Origin: Paramecium tetraurelia
Lineage: Eukaryota; Ciliophora; Oligohymenophorea; Peniculida; Parameciidae
Assembly: GCF_000165425.1 (NCBI RefSeq)
Contig: NW_001799144.1
Location: 252,386-316,385, forward strand
Direction: 5' to 3'
Length of the DNA stretch: 64,000 nt
Part shown: positions 24,946 through 38,668 of the stretch, piece by piece
Position numbering within the stretch: position 1 is the stretch's first letter
Layout of the letters: every line of letters starts with the position of its first letter
Notes under the pieces: model-generated
What the model was told of the DNA's origin: nothing
The model's database searches: none
The model's input: the letters and a program-made list of their open reading frames with translations, nothing else
Position numbers and translations under genes: made by a program

Positions 24946-25453
24946 ATGGAATAGCTCACAAAAGGTATTATCTTCTTATGATCTAAGCCACCGTACAATA
25001 ATTCATCAAATCCACAACCAATGGGGAAATGAAATGCTCCAATGAGTTTGTGACATAAGTCATGTCTTTGGCTAGGGAGTATATCTAATCGGTTTCCGAT
25101 TAAGCTAATACTATCTGTCTGGAAAATGGAAAAAAACAATATCTGGAGAGTTTTTCTATAAAGCTATTGTAAAATTGAGATTAGATGGATAAATTCCATT
25201 TCTTTCAGAAATGGAAGAAGAAATTAAAGAGGAAGTTAATTTAAAGTTTTCATGCGATTATAAGGTGAAAAATTAAAATAAAGCAAGGTTTCAAGACGAA
25301 GAACACTTGAAGTAGTTAGAGGAATAGCAAAAGGAGTTATATGAAAAAGCAAAATTAGTGAACAGTAAACTCATTTTTGAGGAAGAAGACAATAGTAAAC
25401 CCAAAAAAGCATTGAACTTACAATTCAATCAAGAATAAGAAGATCTTTAATGA
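24946..25453 (+). CDS. DR1: NC2-beta (Dr1) TBP-binding repressor subunit, frame broken at an A7 run
   Basis: Dr1/NC2-beta pairs with NC2-alpha through histone folds, binds TBP on promoter DNA and represses polymerase II initiation. The start MEQLTKATVQQFIKS parallels the family N-terminus (LPKATVNKMIKE in animals), with a 23-nt intron at 24965-24987 ending AAG. The histone fold continues as CSNEFVTQVMSLAREY and ANTICLENGKK. The expected next block, TISGEFFYKAIVKL, is present but one base out of phase at the adenine run 25130-25136; it then runs on to an acidic, Gln/Lys tail and TGA 25451-25453. The break is most simply a homopolymer length error, but a true frameshift is possible. The last 29 bp overlap the convergent gene. 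Confidence 0.8.
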
Positions 25454-26302
25454 AAATATATTATAAAAACAGCATAGCATAGTTTGTCTATCTTTCAATG
25501 CAACTAATGATGGTAGGTGCTTTGGGCTAAAGAGGAAAGACCATCTTCATTTATTTCCATTATTTCTATTATTTGAATTATATTATACCACTCATATTTA
25601 ATGGAGGAGAGTTATCATGCATGTATAATTGACGGGTTTCTTTAATCTCTTATTAATAGTTTTTTAATAATTTATGCAAATCATTTTTATGTGAGGTCAT
25701 AGAGAAATCCTAAGCACATTTTGGTAAATGATTTTTAAATTCTTACTTTTACTATTTATAATGTTATTCTCTGATATTATTTTTTTTCTACTTTTTAAAA
25801 TCTATTTCTTCAGTTGATTCAGAATTTACCCAATATTATTCGTAACCTTGATTTGGGCTTCCTGCTTTAAACGGTGAATTATTTCTTTCAACAGATGAAT
25901 TGATTTTCTTTGTAATTCTAAATTATTATTTTTCTGGTCTTTTGGTAATGACTAATATTTTTTTATCTGACTAAGTTTGAGGTTATTTTTATATCAATTT
26001 AGCAGGGCTAGCATTCTTCATCATAAAATATTGAATCATACATGATACTGAAACACTCTTTGTTGATTTGGCGTAATGCTTCTAATTTTAATTATTTTCA
26101 TGTCTTGAGGTAAGGGAAGTTCTTATTAATTTTTCCTTTGATTTTAATGTTAAGATAACATAGACTTTTTAAGGGGCAAAGGTGATTTAACAATGTGAGC
26201 TAATTTGCTTGAGTTTGGTCTGAGAGGAATTTCAATATTTGAACTTTTAACAATCGATTAATCAAATTCAATCTTTTGAGTTTACTTTCTTTTCATAATC
26301 AT
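25425..26302 (-). CDS. Basic Gln/Lys-rich protein of about 280 aa, unknown
   Basis: ATG 26300-26302 and TGA 25425-25427. Two frames must be joined in the middle; either a 41-nt intron (about 26003-26043, ending TAG) or a 38-nt intron further upstream ending AAG gives an intact product of 278 or 279 residues, so the structure is uncertain. The product is strongly basic, with Ser/Pro/Lys stretches (VKSSNIEIPLRPNSS, NSSVERNNSPFKAGSP) and no domain I recognise. Its 3' end overlaps the NC2-beta reading frame by 29 bp. An unknown nuclear or cytoskeletal protein is the best description. Confidence 0.5.
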
Positions 26303-26830
26303 ATTTGGATTAATTACAAAATGAATTTTATAAAAATGGTTGTGAATTTTTTTAGAAGAATTATCTTACTCTTTAAAATGGCTGTATTAATATTTGATAC
26401 TCGAAAGTAGATAAATTTTGTTATATTGAATATAATCTCAGTGTAATAATTCTAATGTATTGAATTTATTAAACTCACTTTATTTTGTAGATTGATAGAT
26501 TATCAAAAGATTTTGTTAATTTATTATAAAAATATCTTTAAAAAATTATTGCATTTATTCTTGCTAAAAATTTAATTGGTTTTATTCCTTCATTCTTTAA
26601 AATAATAGGAATAAGAACTTTATAATCAATGTAGAAAAATATAATCTACCTTTGAAGGACTATTAAATCAAAGTGTATGTGAGAAATATATGATGTATTT
26701 TTCATCTCAATTGATATTCCAATAAAGATCGATTTAAGCTTACCTCTATTTGCTTAATGCTGTTTTTTTAAAGGTTTATTTAATGAGTTTTGGATTGATA
26801 TTCATTATGGAAATATAAAATATTATTTAT
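26303..26830. promoter_or_regulatory. Divergent intergenic region, no gene seen
   Basis: 528 bp between the start codons of the basic unknown protein (minus) and the PKA-like kinase (plus). Extremely A/T-rich with poly-T and poly-A runs and only short frames. It probably contains both promoters. I saw no RNA gene or repeat here. Confidence 0.5.
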
Positions 26831-27941
<1,111 letters not shown>

Positions 27942-28090
27942 ATTAGCAAATTTTAAAGTATTATTAATTAATAACTTCTTTTCTCTCAAATTTATATCAC
28001 TCTTCTATCTATTGTAATAAATTAATAATAAATAAGAAGATTAATTTAAACCAAATGCTGTTTTTGTAATAACTTTATTAGTTATATTCA

Positions 28091-29176
28091 TCACCTTCCT
28101 GACCATGAGGCAACTTACTTCTTGAAAATGATGATAACCTAATCCAAGATTGCATTTTCTTCATCTCTCTTTGTTTTAGCATCAGCATAATCAGCTCTCT
28201 TGGTTTCTAAGTCTGCTTAGGCTTAATCAAGGGCATCTTGGGATTCTTGTAAAATGATCTTTGATTTCGCTTATTAAGCTAAGGCAGCTTGGATTTACTA
28301 ATAAATTATATGTATTTATTACAGTGGCTAATCTGTCAGCATAAACTTGCTTTCTTTCATATTCGACCTTCAAATTTGTAACTTCAGCTTCACTCAATGA
28401 AACCCATCCAGCCAATTCCCATGAGGCATTGATTTCATTAACTTCAAGAGCTTCAAGAGAAGCTTAGAGATTGGCTTCAAGTGATTCAAGAACTCCAAGG
28501 ACTCTTTCAGCCAATGTAGCTCCTCTGCTGACTCCTTCTTCTTACGAGGTTTAAGCCAAGTTCAAGAATGATTTAACTTCGTGTTCATTGAAGAGATTGC
28601 TGTAAGCCTTGAGTTTTTCAGCAACACTTGAGGCTTTCTCTTGAACTAATTCAAATGAATCACCATTTATGATGTAACCGGCAACATCTTGCTTAAGTAC
28701 TCTAACAACTTCAAGAGCTTCTCTGTTTTGCTTAATTGATCTCACAAACAATTAGTTACTAAGACATTATTCATCAAGAAGAACACCAATCTTTCTTGTG
28801 ATCTCATCTTATCTTTATTCATTCCAAGCAAGATAATTCTTAGTGTCTAATAATTCTTATTCAAATTGCACTCTATTTTCAATTGATTATTAGAATAGCT
28901 TTTAATTGAGTGATTTGATTTTTGTGAATTATTCAATTGTTCTATGTTTATATACTAAAATTACTGAGCTCCAATCCATTCATCTGTTTCATTCTTCTAA
29001 TCTGCTGCAAATTAAGCATCCTTATTTGATTGTATAAGATCGTTTAATAAACCAAACACTGTATCGATGGCATCCATTGCCTTTGTGCCTGTTTAAAGTA
29101 AGGCCATTATTTGATCATGTGTTGATGTTGCAGAAGCTATGCTCACTAACAACAAGATAGCAAGAATGACTTTCAT
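28091..29176 (-). CDS. Trichocyst matrix protein precursor, 345 aa
   Basis: The N-terminus MKVILAILLLVSIASA is a signal peptide. The mature part is an acidic, Ala/Glu/Asp-rich all-helical coil with few aromatic residues and the TMP hallmarks of evenly spaced Ala and Glu (LQESQDALDQAQADLETK). The C-terminal end VASWSGR is of the kind seen in this family. Introns at 28942-28964 and 28298-28322 give exactly 346 codons from ATG 29174-29176 to TGA 28091-28093. In Paramecium a large family of TMPs is proteolytically processed and crystallised inside trichocysts, then expands on Ca2+-triggered exocytosis. Codon use here is richer in C-ending codons than in neighbours, fitting high expression. Which TMP subgroup it belongs to needs alignment. 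Confidence 0.9.
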
Positions 29177-30248
29177 TATTAATATTAATTATCCAAACAC
29201 ATGACTCTCAATATAATAGAATCTCAAAAACGGGTAAACCATATGATCAATGTTTTTGAATTGACCTTTAATCATTACCATACAACCTATAACTCACAGA
29301 TATCTAACTATTTCTCCACAATTTCACTCCTACAAAACCTTTATTTCAATCAAATTAACCGTCTTCACATCATTTAAAGATATATTCAATTCTTAAAATT
29401 TATTTTATAATTAAAATAAATCCAAATTATAAAAAAAAACTACGTTTAGAAATTATGGACCATTTTCCATCCAGTTTTTATAATTAATGATATTATTATT
29501 TTAAATGTATAATCTTTAATTAAATTGTCGAAATAGGTAGATAATCTAATTTGTTCAATTTTCACAATAAGATGAAGATATCTCAGTAAACAAAATATTA
29601 AATTCATAAACTGTCAATGTTTATCTCAAAAATAACGATTTCTTTCTATGAATACTTTTATGAATAAAATCGAAATAAATTTTAGAACTACTTAAATACT
29701 AGCAATTATCTAATTATTACAAAGGATTTCAAGTATGAGAATCTATAAAAATAGATAAATACATAAAAATAAACCATTCAAATGTTCAACTTTTCCCATT
29801 GTAAGGTTAATTACCCACACAGCAGAATTATTTTTACATTAATAATGAAAAGCAAATTGAGGAAGCAAAATAAGACTCTAAAATCTATATGAAATTGATA
29901 AAGATGTAAAATGTAATTTTTATGTTTTGATGGTGAAAAATTTTGATAACAGTTCCTATTCAAAATATTGTTATATTCTTAGTTCTGAAAGAAGAAATGC
30001 TTTTAGGAAAGATGAGGACTAATAAACCTCTGTTGTGAATCTCGATTATAATTTTATCAGAAAAGAAAAATTTTTGTTATTTTCAAAATAGTCAATATTG
30101 AATTTCGTTTGCTGTCCCATTAATCTGAATCAGATATTATAATAAAGAATAAACTAAGAGAAGATCCAAATAAATATATAATTTTCTTTTCATTTATAAA
30201 CATAAAATTTTAATTTTTTGGACAATTAAATTAATAAATTTATAGAGA
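29177..30248. other. Intergenic 1.07 kb with a possible unresolved small gene
   Basis: The longest gap in the window, between two divergent starts (trichocyst protein minus, RING protein plus). Plus-strand frames around 29782-30258 contain stretches that look coding, for example INNEKQIEEAKQDSKIY near 29840 and VKNFDNSSYSKY near 29935. I could not join them with consensus introns into one protein, and the last frame overlaps the RING start. It may be a short gene with a missed splice, a decayed duplicate or chance. Nothing else was recognised. Confidence 0.35.
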
Positions 30249-31440
30249 ATGAATTATGAGAGTCACCTAAGCGATAGTTTGATAGAACAAAATGAATAAC
30301 ATGTGTAATTACCTAATTTTCTATTTGAATCAGGCAGAATTATGTTAATAAAAAAAAATCAGATCAAATTAATTCTTTCGGTCATCAAATATGTTTTTGG
30401 AATGTTATTAGTAAGAACATCTATATTCTCAGATCATTTTGAAATTTATACTTATTACAAATGAAAATATATTATCTCAACAAGAGTTTGTCTATAGTCT
30501 TTAGGATATAGAAATATGGCTTTATATAACAGGTATAGATTTCTTTTACATAAGTTATTCATAGCTTTATCGTCATGATTTAGTATAGAGTGATTTAAAA
30601 ATACTTAAATAAATACTCCATAATATTACAATTAGCTATAGAGATGGAACTAGTTAATAATATTAATATTGAATAAGGTTTGGATTAATAACAACGATAA
30701 TAATAAATTTAAGAATAAAATGATTACTAAAATCAACAATTAATTGGCAGGCTTTTACTTTTTGATTAAAGAAACATATTTGTCTAAAAATTGAGTTTCG
30801 AACTTTATGTACTTATAAAATTATATTATCAGGAAAAATTGTTAGACAAATTTAAGTGTTTAAAACTTTTAAATAAATTATTGGTCTTGGCTTTTTTTTT
30901 CATTGAATTATTTGCCTTGATAATGCTATTGTATAGCCATAGCATATTTATTGTAGATAGACTATTTTATTACTTATGCATTGTTTATATGATTATAGTA
31001 CTATATCTAATTGATTTAGGTGGTGATATTTGGATTAAATTAATACTTTTCAACTTTTACTAAGGTATTCCTATGGATAGTGTTTTTCCCTGTTTTTATT
31101 ACATATGAAACCTATATGTGGTTCAAAAGAAGGAAGGAGAAAAAGTTAGAAAAAATGAAAATTTTGGATAGTTTCAAGGAGTTATTAATAGATTAGAATA
31201 AATATCAATTAGAAAGTATTAACACAATAGATTCAATAAGATAATGATTGTGCTATATGTATGCAAAGTTTTTAAGCCATGGAATACGTGATCATACTGT
31301 CCTGTTCAGATAAGCATGTATTTCATACGGATTGCATAGTAGATTGGTTAAAACTAAATACTAATTGTCCTCTATGTAGAAAAATAAGTAATAGAAGGTA
31401 ATTGATATACATTTTATTATAATTTATTTATAATTTTCAA
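30249..31440 (+). CDS. Multi-pass membrane RING-H2 E3 ligase; 3' end unresolved
   Basis: Introns at 30411-30432, 30533-30554, 30998-31019 and 31216-31240 join a protein starting MNYESHLSD. It has several hydrophobic helices (around residues 45-65, 170-195, 205-230 and 240-265), a basic juxtamembrane stretch, and a C-terminal RING-H2 finger: [19 protein letters not shown] and TNCPLC supply the Cys3-His2-Cys3 ligands. This is the layout of ER, endosomal or plasma-membrane ubiquitin ligases. Two introns end in AAG and one in CAG. After the RING the frame meets no TGA until 31897-31899, deep in the antisense of the amylase gene, so the true stop is not identified; the end given is only the boundary with that gene. 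Confidence 0.75.
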
Positions 31441-32979
31441 TCATTTTGGAATGAAGATCTTAACTTCTCCATAATTTAAATATAAAGGAAATGCCCCACT
31501 GGCCACTTTCACACAGTCCGTAGTATAAAAGATGTTGCAAAGAGTTGTTCCTATAATGTCAATAAAATAGATACCTTCAGCATAAGGATGATATGTAATA
31601 GATTTGACAACTTACTTATCATATTTATTCGAAAAGGCAGCAAACAATGTTCCCCTTGTAAATGCGTATACATCAGCATCTGCATATCTTTAAATTTAAT
31701 CTTAAGAAGCAGCTTTTGTAGTTTTTCTAGCTTCATTAATTGTTTTGATAAACTTATACATCTCAGATGTTCTATTGAATATAAATATATATTTACTAAT
31801 CTAAATGATTCCATAAAACTTCTCTATTATTTGGATCATTGCCCCCTGCATAATATTATTCAGATCCATAGTATATCATTGGGATACCAACTGAAGTGAG
31901 AGTAAATGCAGTGATAGCTTTAAATTGAAGCTTCTTTAGTGCAGTCACGGTGAAATTTGAATTTTCTCCAAAGAATTCAAAGTCCTCAGGGATATAACCT
32001 GTAACTGCATCATTCAAGAACCTAGCATTATCATGATTATCATTAAAATTGCCCATATAAGGTAGATTAGCTTTACCAAATGAACTTGCAATATTGTTGA
32101 AGAAACTTTCAAGTGTATTCATTCCCTTATTGTGTAAGAATACATCTCTTAATGTGTAGAACAAAGGATAATTTAGTAGTCCATTTATGGGGCCTATAAA
32201 TTATTTTAAGAAACCCATGTCTCCATCAAATACTTCTCCTACAGAATAAACTCCTGCTGCATTAGTAAATTTGGTCCAAAAATCAGTCTTTACCATCATT
32301 ACAGTATCAATTCTAATTCCATCAAATTAATATTCATTTATTAGCCATTTTATCCAATTAATTAGTTCACTTGATACAAATGAATTGTCCTAATTCAAAT
32401 CAGCCAAACCTGCCAATCTGCATTTCTAAATATTTGCTAAATTGTGAGTGTTGAAATCATTATCACTTATTATACAATAGTCATGATAATGAGCTGATGA
32501 ATTGAATGGATAATTTTATTTATAGTCTTAATTAGTGTTGCCCATCTAAATTAATATTATTATTTACATGGTTAGCTACGACATCTACCATTACCCATAC
32601 TCCTTTGTTATGACAAGCAGTAACTAAATTTTTCAGATCCTATGCAGTTCCAAAGTTTTTATTGACGTCATACATATTTCTATACCAATATCCATGATAA
32701 CCGTTATCATAATTGTCATTTACAGGGGAAATCCAAATAGCATCAAATCCCATGTCTAATAGTATTAATAATAGCATTACTTGTTATGTAATCCAGATTA
32801 TTGATTATTCCTTTATAATCTCCTCCACAATATTTACTCAAATTACATGAACTTGATTTGCCAGTACTGGTTGCAAATCGATCAGTGAGCAATTGGTAAA
32901 CTGTTCTTGTTTTCCATTCATCCTTTGTTTTGCTTAGTACTTCTAAGAGAGAGAATGACAGAATAATAAATTTAATCAT
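31441..32979 (-). CDS. Secreted alpha-amylase (GH13), 488 aa
   Basis: [16 protein letters not shown] is a signal peptide. GH13 motifs follow in order: [37 protein letters not shown] (region I), FDGIRIDTV with the nucleophile Asp (region II), [10 protein letters not shown] with the acid/base Glu (region III), and [10 protein letters not shown] with the transition-state Asp (region IV). ATG 32977-32979, TGA 31441-31443, introns 32756-32780, 32546-32567 and 31772-31796 give exactly 489 codons. Length matches fungal Taka-amylase-like enzymes. It should hydrolyse alpha-1,4-glucan (starch, glycogen), probably in food vacuoles or after secretion. All catalytic residues are intact. Confidence 0.95.
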
Positions 32980-32999
32980 TAATAATTATAATTTCTTTT

Positions 33000-35408
33000 T
33001 CATTAATCTAATTGGTATTTCAGACAATTTAACAGTTATTCATTATAAAATGATAAGATTTTATTATTGATATCCATTATATCATTTGATTGCGTTTATT
33101 TATCTACTTTAAATCTTACAAAATGACTTGGCGGTTATATAAATATTTCTTGACATTTCTTGAGATATTCTTTATCTATATTATCAATTAAGTTTTTTAA
33201 CTCATAAAATTACTTAAATTATTATTCTCTATTCCTCTAAATCTCTATTATAACATCTTTTTTCAACTCTTCAATTGATTAATAGTTTTTCGGATTGAGA
33301 GAGTGAAAATATTCTCTAATTTACTATTTTCTATTTTTAATAATGTTATCCTCAATATCTCCGTATGCTCTCAGTGCTTTAAGTTACTCTTCTTCATCTT
33401 CTCCCACTTCCAGAAAGAAAACATCTATTTTTTTCATTAAATCTTCTTCCTTAGATTCATCATAACTCTTAAGAAAAATGTTTTCTATCCATCCAAATGG
33501 AATAAAAAAATCCATCTCATATTACATTTTCAATTTTTTTTTTTACTCATTATATCTTTAGTTTTTTCTTTACTTTTACTATTCATCCAAAAATTTAACA
33601 CACTCTGAGATCAATAATTTATGATATTAATCCCATATTCTGTTTTCATATAATAGAGAAGGTAATTAATCGAAATCTTTATATTAAGATAGCACATTTT
33701 TAATATCAAGCTTTTCATAATTCAAATATTTTAAATCTAATTTCTCCTTATCTTATTACTTCCCAAGTTCTATTTAAATTTCTTATTTTGGTATTCTGAA
33801 TTAAATCTTTTATGAAAAAGCAAGAAATTATGTTGATTTTAAAATGCTTAGATCAGGGCAAAATGTATTTGTTTCCTAAAACAATTAAACTAAGTATTAT
33901 TCATCAGTATTCAGATATTCATAATTTGGAACAAACATACTTAAATAACTTTGTATAATTTTGAGTTGATCTGAATTAGTAAAATCTACTATTGCTTAAC
34001 TATTTTCGAGTGCAATCATTGTACTTATTTTATTGCAATAAGTAATTACAATATCAACTTATTAAAGATAAATTGGAGTATTTTTTAATATTATCAAATA
34101 TTTCTACTTTTTCTTTTAATACAATTACTCTAATTTTTTGTCAATTTCTGGAATGTTATACTTTGCTATGTGATCTAATACATATTTATTTATAGTTGAA
34201 ATTTTAAAATCCAAAATTCTTTCAACAATTCCTTCCATTTTATCATTTTCTATTATAATCTTAATCAATTCTTAAAATTGTTGTTTGAAAGGAAGTTTAA
34301 GACAAATAGATTTATAATATTGGTTAAATGTTTTTTTGATCTCATTATTTAGCTAATCATCTTTACAATATAAACAAAGTTCCTTTTCAAAAATCCAAAA
34401 TTTTTATTTTAATTAATTAATGAATTCCTATTTAAACATTATGAATTTCTAATCTTAATTGTTAATGTTATCACCAAATGAAATTTAATAACTTTCTAGA
34501 AACTTGAAAATCTCATTGTATTTGTTTTATATGTATTAATTTTTATCTTCCAAATTTAGAAACTATTCCACAACAGTTTTGTCTGATAATATTTACTCAC
34601 TAATCTATATGGAAGTCAAAAAATAATTATTTAATTCTTAATCACTAATCATCCTTTGTTCTTGGAATTAAAATTAAAATTGTAAAGCAGTTTAATTCTA
34701 TACATAATGATACACTTATTCCAATGTTTCAGCATCAGCTTCAACTAATAAATCTTAGATTTAAATTTATTAATAGAATTATAAACTTTTGAGTTTTTGA
34801 TTAATTTCTTTAAAATAGTTTATATATTTTCCTTCATTTTCCTTATTTTGTTTTAACTATTACTTTATAAAAAATCTCTTCTAAATAATATCAATTATCT
34901 CATTATCATTCAAGGTTGATATGTTTGCATTTATCTTTGAATAAATATCAAAAGCAGAATTTATAATAAAAGAAAAATCTTTACCTTTATCATGATCTAC
35001 AAACTTTGAAAGTTTAGCCAGCAATTCATCATATTGTTGCATTATAGTCTTGTAATTAATATTAAGAGTAAAATCAGATGATATATAAAATTTATTATCT
35101 CTCTTTTTAATCTAACAAAAATTCAAGATGGTTTATTTACTTTTTATATATCTCTGAAATTCTCTAAACATTTACCAAAATGAAAAATATCCTTACGTAT
35201 TTAATTTTTCCTTTAAATGGCCATATTCCCAAAGTAAAATCAAATCACTAATCATTAACTAATCCTTATATGAGATATTCAAATAAGTGTATTTTTTATC
35301 CTTTATTTTTGTAAAAAAGCAATTTTCTAAATTTTAAGACTGCTGGCTATTGAATAAAAACTTAAACCTTTACGCAGCCTGATACTTACATTATTGTTAT
35401 GATGACAT
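33000..35408 (-). CDS. Large coiled-coil protein, 791 aa
   Basis: ATG 35406-35408 to TGA 33000-33002 with one 33-nt intron (35164-35196) gives 792 codons. The protein is rich in Lys, Gln, Asn, Glu and Ile, mostly helical and without membrane segments or catalytic motifs. A more conserved-looking patch, FFIPFGWIENIFLK, lies near residue 600, followed by a strongly acidic stretch. In composition and layout it resembles the 934-residue protein at 21892-24696, but I saw no shared motif that proves homology. Role unknown; a cytoskeletal scaffold is plausible. The amylase start codon lies 20 bp downstream of its stop. Confidence 0.8.
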
Positions 35409-35480
35409 TCAAATTAATAGAATTAAGTATTAAATATTTATAAAAAAATAACATAAAACTTTTTATATATAATATTCTTT

Positions 35481-37269
35481 TCATTGACCCAAAGTCTTAA
35501 CTTTATCATGGCATAAGATAAAGAACTCTTTGAAAAAAGAATTGTATTCCATCTCCTCAATCATAGTTTTATGTAGTCCAGTCAAGTATATTTCATGTTA
35601 TGATTCTAAAGATTTAATTTAATTAACATACTCATGAGATTTTCAATCATAATTGCTAGTTTATCAATTGCCTATTCATCAAAGACACTAACATATCTAA
35701 AGCTAAATATGATGTAATCTGTAAAGGCTAGCTACTTAATTTGAATTATGTGATTCTTAAATTAAGGATAATTAATTGTACATTAATATTAATATAATTG
35801 ATTGAGCCACTAAATCGATATAGAGTATAGGATCCATCAACCTTTGGTAGATCATCATCGAAATGTTATTCTTTTTCATTATATGAAGATCTACGAGCAT
35901 CGTGATCCGTATTTACTATGATTTCAGATGCAGCTCCACTCATTTTCTATGCAAATAAAAATAAGGAGTGCAAACAACCTATAATTGTACTGTACATTGC
36001 TCCATAATTATAGCAAATCCAAGATATTAATATACATTTAAATAATGTTAATCTTCTCTTTGTTTGATACAATTTAATAAGATAATTCCAAGGAGGAAAT
36101 TGATATACAACTAATAAAATTTAACCAGCGATGACATATAATGGTATATTCATAAAAAATTGAGAAGCTATCCCATAAAATATGAAGATTGAACAAGCAT
36201 TTATTATTGATGACCATTTATTGATGTCTCTTAATTTGATATTAAGAGTGTACATTCTGCTGGATGCACAACAAGGGATACCACCAACTAAACCGCTAAT
36301 AACATTAGCAAATGATACACAAAATGTTTCTTAGTCATAATCACACTTGACCTCCGTCAAAGATTAAGCTCCTCTTGCACATAATAAATTTTGGATGGTT
36401 ACACAAATTGCTATGGGTATACATATTTGCATTATCTCAAAAATTTACTCAAATCCCAAGTCCAGTTCATTGATTTATATAAGATTAAACTATAGTCTAG
36501 TATTTCCATAAACGTATCTCAAACATTACTCAGTTGGATATAAATTCCCAATCAATAAACCAAATGAAGTAGTTAACAAAACCCAAGGAAAAGGTCGATG
36601 AAATTTATAACCGAATTGCAAGAACATAAATATTAAAACTGTGTAAAGCACATTCTAAAGATCACCTCTTTCATAATATGAAATGTACATCTCTATTAAA
36701 TTCGAATATATTTTCTAACCTACATTTGTGTGGTTATCTGTTATTCCAAAGATGTAATCACTATACAATATCAAAAAGAGGAATCCGCTTCCTAAGTAAA
36801 ATCCTTCTATAACGTATTAAGGAATGTAATCTGACAAATGATGCCACTTAAACAAACTAATTAAGTAGATCATCAATCCAGAAACTAAGGTAGCCAATGG
36901 CAATATCTAAATTCCATATTATTGAGTTAGAAAATAATTCCACCCTGTAATTGTCCAAGATGGCATATATATTGAGTGATTACTACCACTAAAAAACCCA
37001 TTCACAAATGCAGCTATAAAAGCAGTTGTAAGTCCCATCGCAGCTGAAACTCCTGAATTAGCTCCCAATGCTAATACAAATGGGATATTCAATGCTGCTT
37101 AAGACATACCACTTTTCCAAGTTTCTTATACATAAAACCAAGCACTTTGTAAATCTTGAACCGAGAGTCTACTTACAATAGAAAATTTTGATGGTCTTAT
37201 TCCACTTACTTTATGACTCTCTTCTTCTTTTATCTAATCCATTTCAATCAACAATGGTGCTTTATTCAT
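35481..37269 (-). CDS. SLC26/SulP-family anion transporter with STAS domain, 578 aa
   Basis: ATG 37267-37269 to TGA 35481-35483; introns 35756-35781 (ends AAG) and 35606-35631 give exactly 579 codons. After a charged N-terminus come 10-14 hydrophobic helices (residues ~45-450). The first includes GMSQAALNIPFVLALGANSG, the SulP substrate-site region, and a later one IPCCASSSRM-like with Cys/Ser before TLNIKL. A C-terminal STAS domain (about 470-578) carries FRYVSVFDEQAIDKL and ends near VKTLGQ. SulP proteins move sulfate, bicarbonate, chloride or other anions by an elevator mechanism. The substrate cannot be told from sequence; the N-terminal region is divergent from animal SLC26. Confidence 0.85.
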
Positions 37270-37546
37270 TATAAAATCAACTCAATTTGAATTAATTATT
37301 GTCTAAATATTATTTTAATAATGTGTCATTTTGAAAAAATAGAATATTAATCAATATCTGATATCACTAAATATATACAATAATTTTAGATCTTAATATT
37401 TATAATAATGCCAACTTAAATATTTAACTTTACTTATAATAATATTACTAATTTTTGTAAATCTTAATTCTATTTTTAGTACTGCAATTGATAATAATGT
37501 ATTTCAGTCTTTATTAAGATACAATAGTATATATTAAATATCATTA

Positions 37547-38430
37547 TCATGTATCCAATGTCAATGCTTAATTATTGAAACATATTTCATTTCGAGAACT
37601 CAGATTTGCTCTTAATTCAAGTAATCCAAGAGGATATGGGGAGATCATATAAGAGTTACTCTATTCGTCCATTTCGGATAGATATTAATTAGATTGTACT
37701 TCTTCAAAATTGAATTATTAAAATACAAGGTTTATAAGATGTTGAAAGTAGTGGTCTATTTTAAATTCAAATTTGATACATGCTGTCGGATTCAAGCCTT
37801 AGAAAATTGTTTGAATACCTTTTATAAATTAATCAAATTAATTTTCTTTCTCTAATCTAATGAAACGGATAGTCTATTCAATTATAAATGAAGTATTTAC
37901 TTCTAAGAACGTTTTGATACTGCATCTAATTTATAATTACTAATCAATTGAATTCAAAAGGCTTTATTTGATTCTATTTTATTCCAATTATAAGGTTAAT
38001 AATTAACTTTATAGTTCAGTTTATACAGATTAAAATATTCCCAAAGACTTTTGAATATCTTTTATCTGTAATTTTTTCTGAATACTATCTTTATCACATT
38101 TGTCTCTCGCAAAATTTTTATGATGATAATTTAAATAACCATTTTAATCTTTGCTGCTTGTAAATCCATATAGGTTTAACTATCTAAATGGTCATATAAT
38201 ATAAAACCTTAAAAAACTTGAATATTTGGCATGCTTAAAGTATTTGGGCAAAACAATTTATTCTAAGAAATATTTATCGATAATAATTATGTTATTTCCT
38301 TCATCATCCCAAGTAATAGCATCTTTATACTATTTTTCCTAATCCAAATGATATTAATTTTTACTTGTAATATTTTATGGGTTACTTCGATGAATTTGAT
38401 TCCATTAAATTTCTTTTTGTTTTTCATCAT
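37547..38430 (-). CDS. HSF-type DNA-binding protein 1, 277 aa
   Basis: Introns 38339-38364 and 38184-38207 give 278 codons from ATG 38428-38430 to TGA 37547-37549. Residues ~10-110 form a heat-shock-factor winged-helix domain: FIEVTHKIL (helix 1), DAITWDDEGNNIIID, VLPKYFKHAKYSSFLRQLN (recognition-helix block) and YGFTS. A Gln/Leu-rich helical segment follows (about 125-180), in the position of the HSF trimerisation coil, then ~100 residues ending in a Ser/Pro/Leu-rich tail containing EQSNSYMISPYPLG. It is much smaller than classical HSFs. It closely resembles the protein at 43619-44508. Targets are unknown; HSF-like factors bind inverted nGAAn units. Confidence 0.9.
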
Positions 38431-38668
38431 TTCTGAATAATTTTATCAAGATAATAATAAATATATTTTAATTAACATACAAATTACTTTGGAGAATATT
38501 GATGGATTGATAAATTAAATTAAAACGAGGAATTTTATACATAGGATTATTCTCATTAAAAAAGAATTTGTAGTTATAAAAGAATATATTGTTGAGAAGA
38601 TAAGGATTTATGAAATGTTATTCTCTTTTTTATATATATATATATAGATGCTGCTCATAATATTTCCT

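Noticed and set aside
31588-31899. Plus-strand open frame of about 100 codons
   Set aside because: Antisense to the amylase C-terminus and rich in Cys/Ile/Ser without a domain. It is better described as the unterminated tail of the RING frame than as a separate gene.
38630-38648. TATATA run
   Set aside because: A simple AT repeat in an intergenic spacer; not enough to call a promoter.
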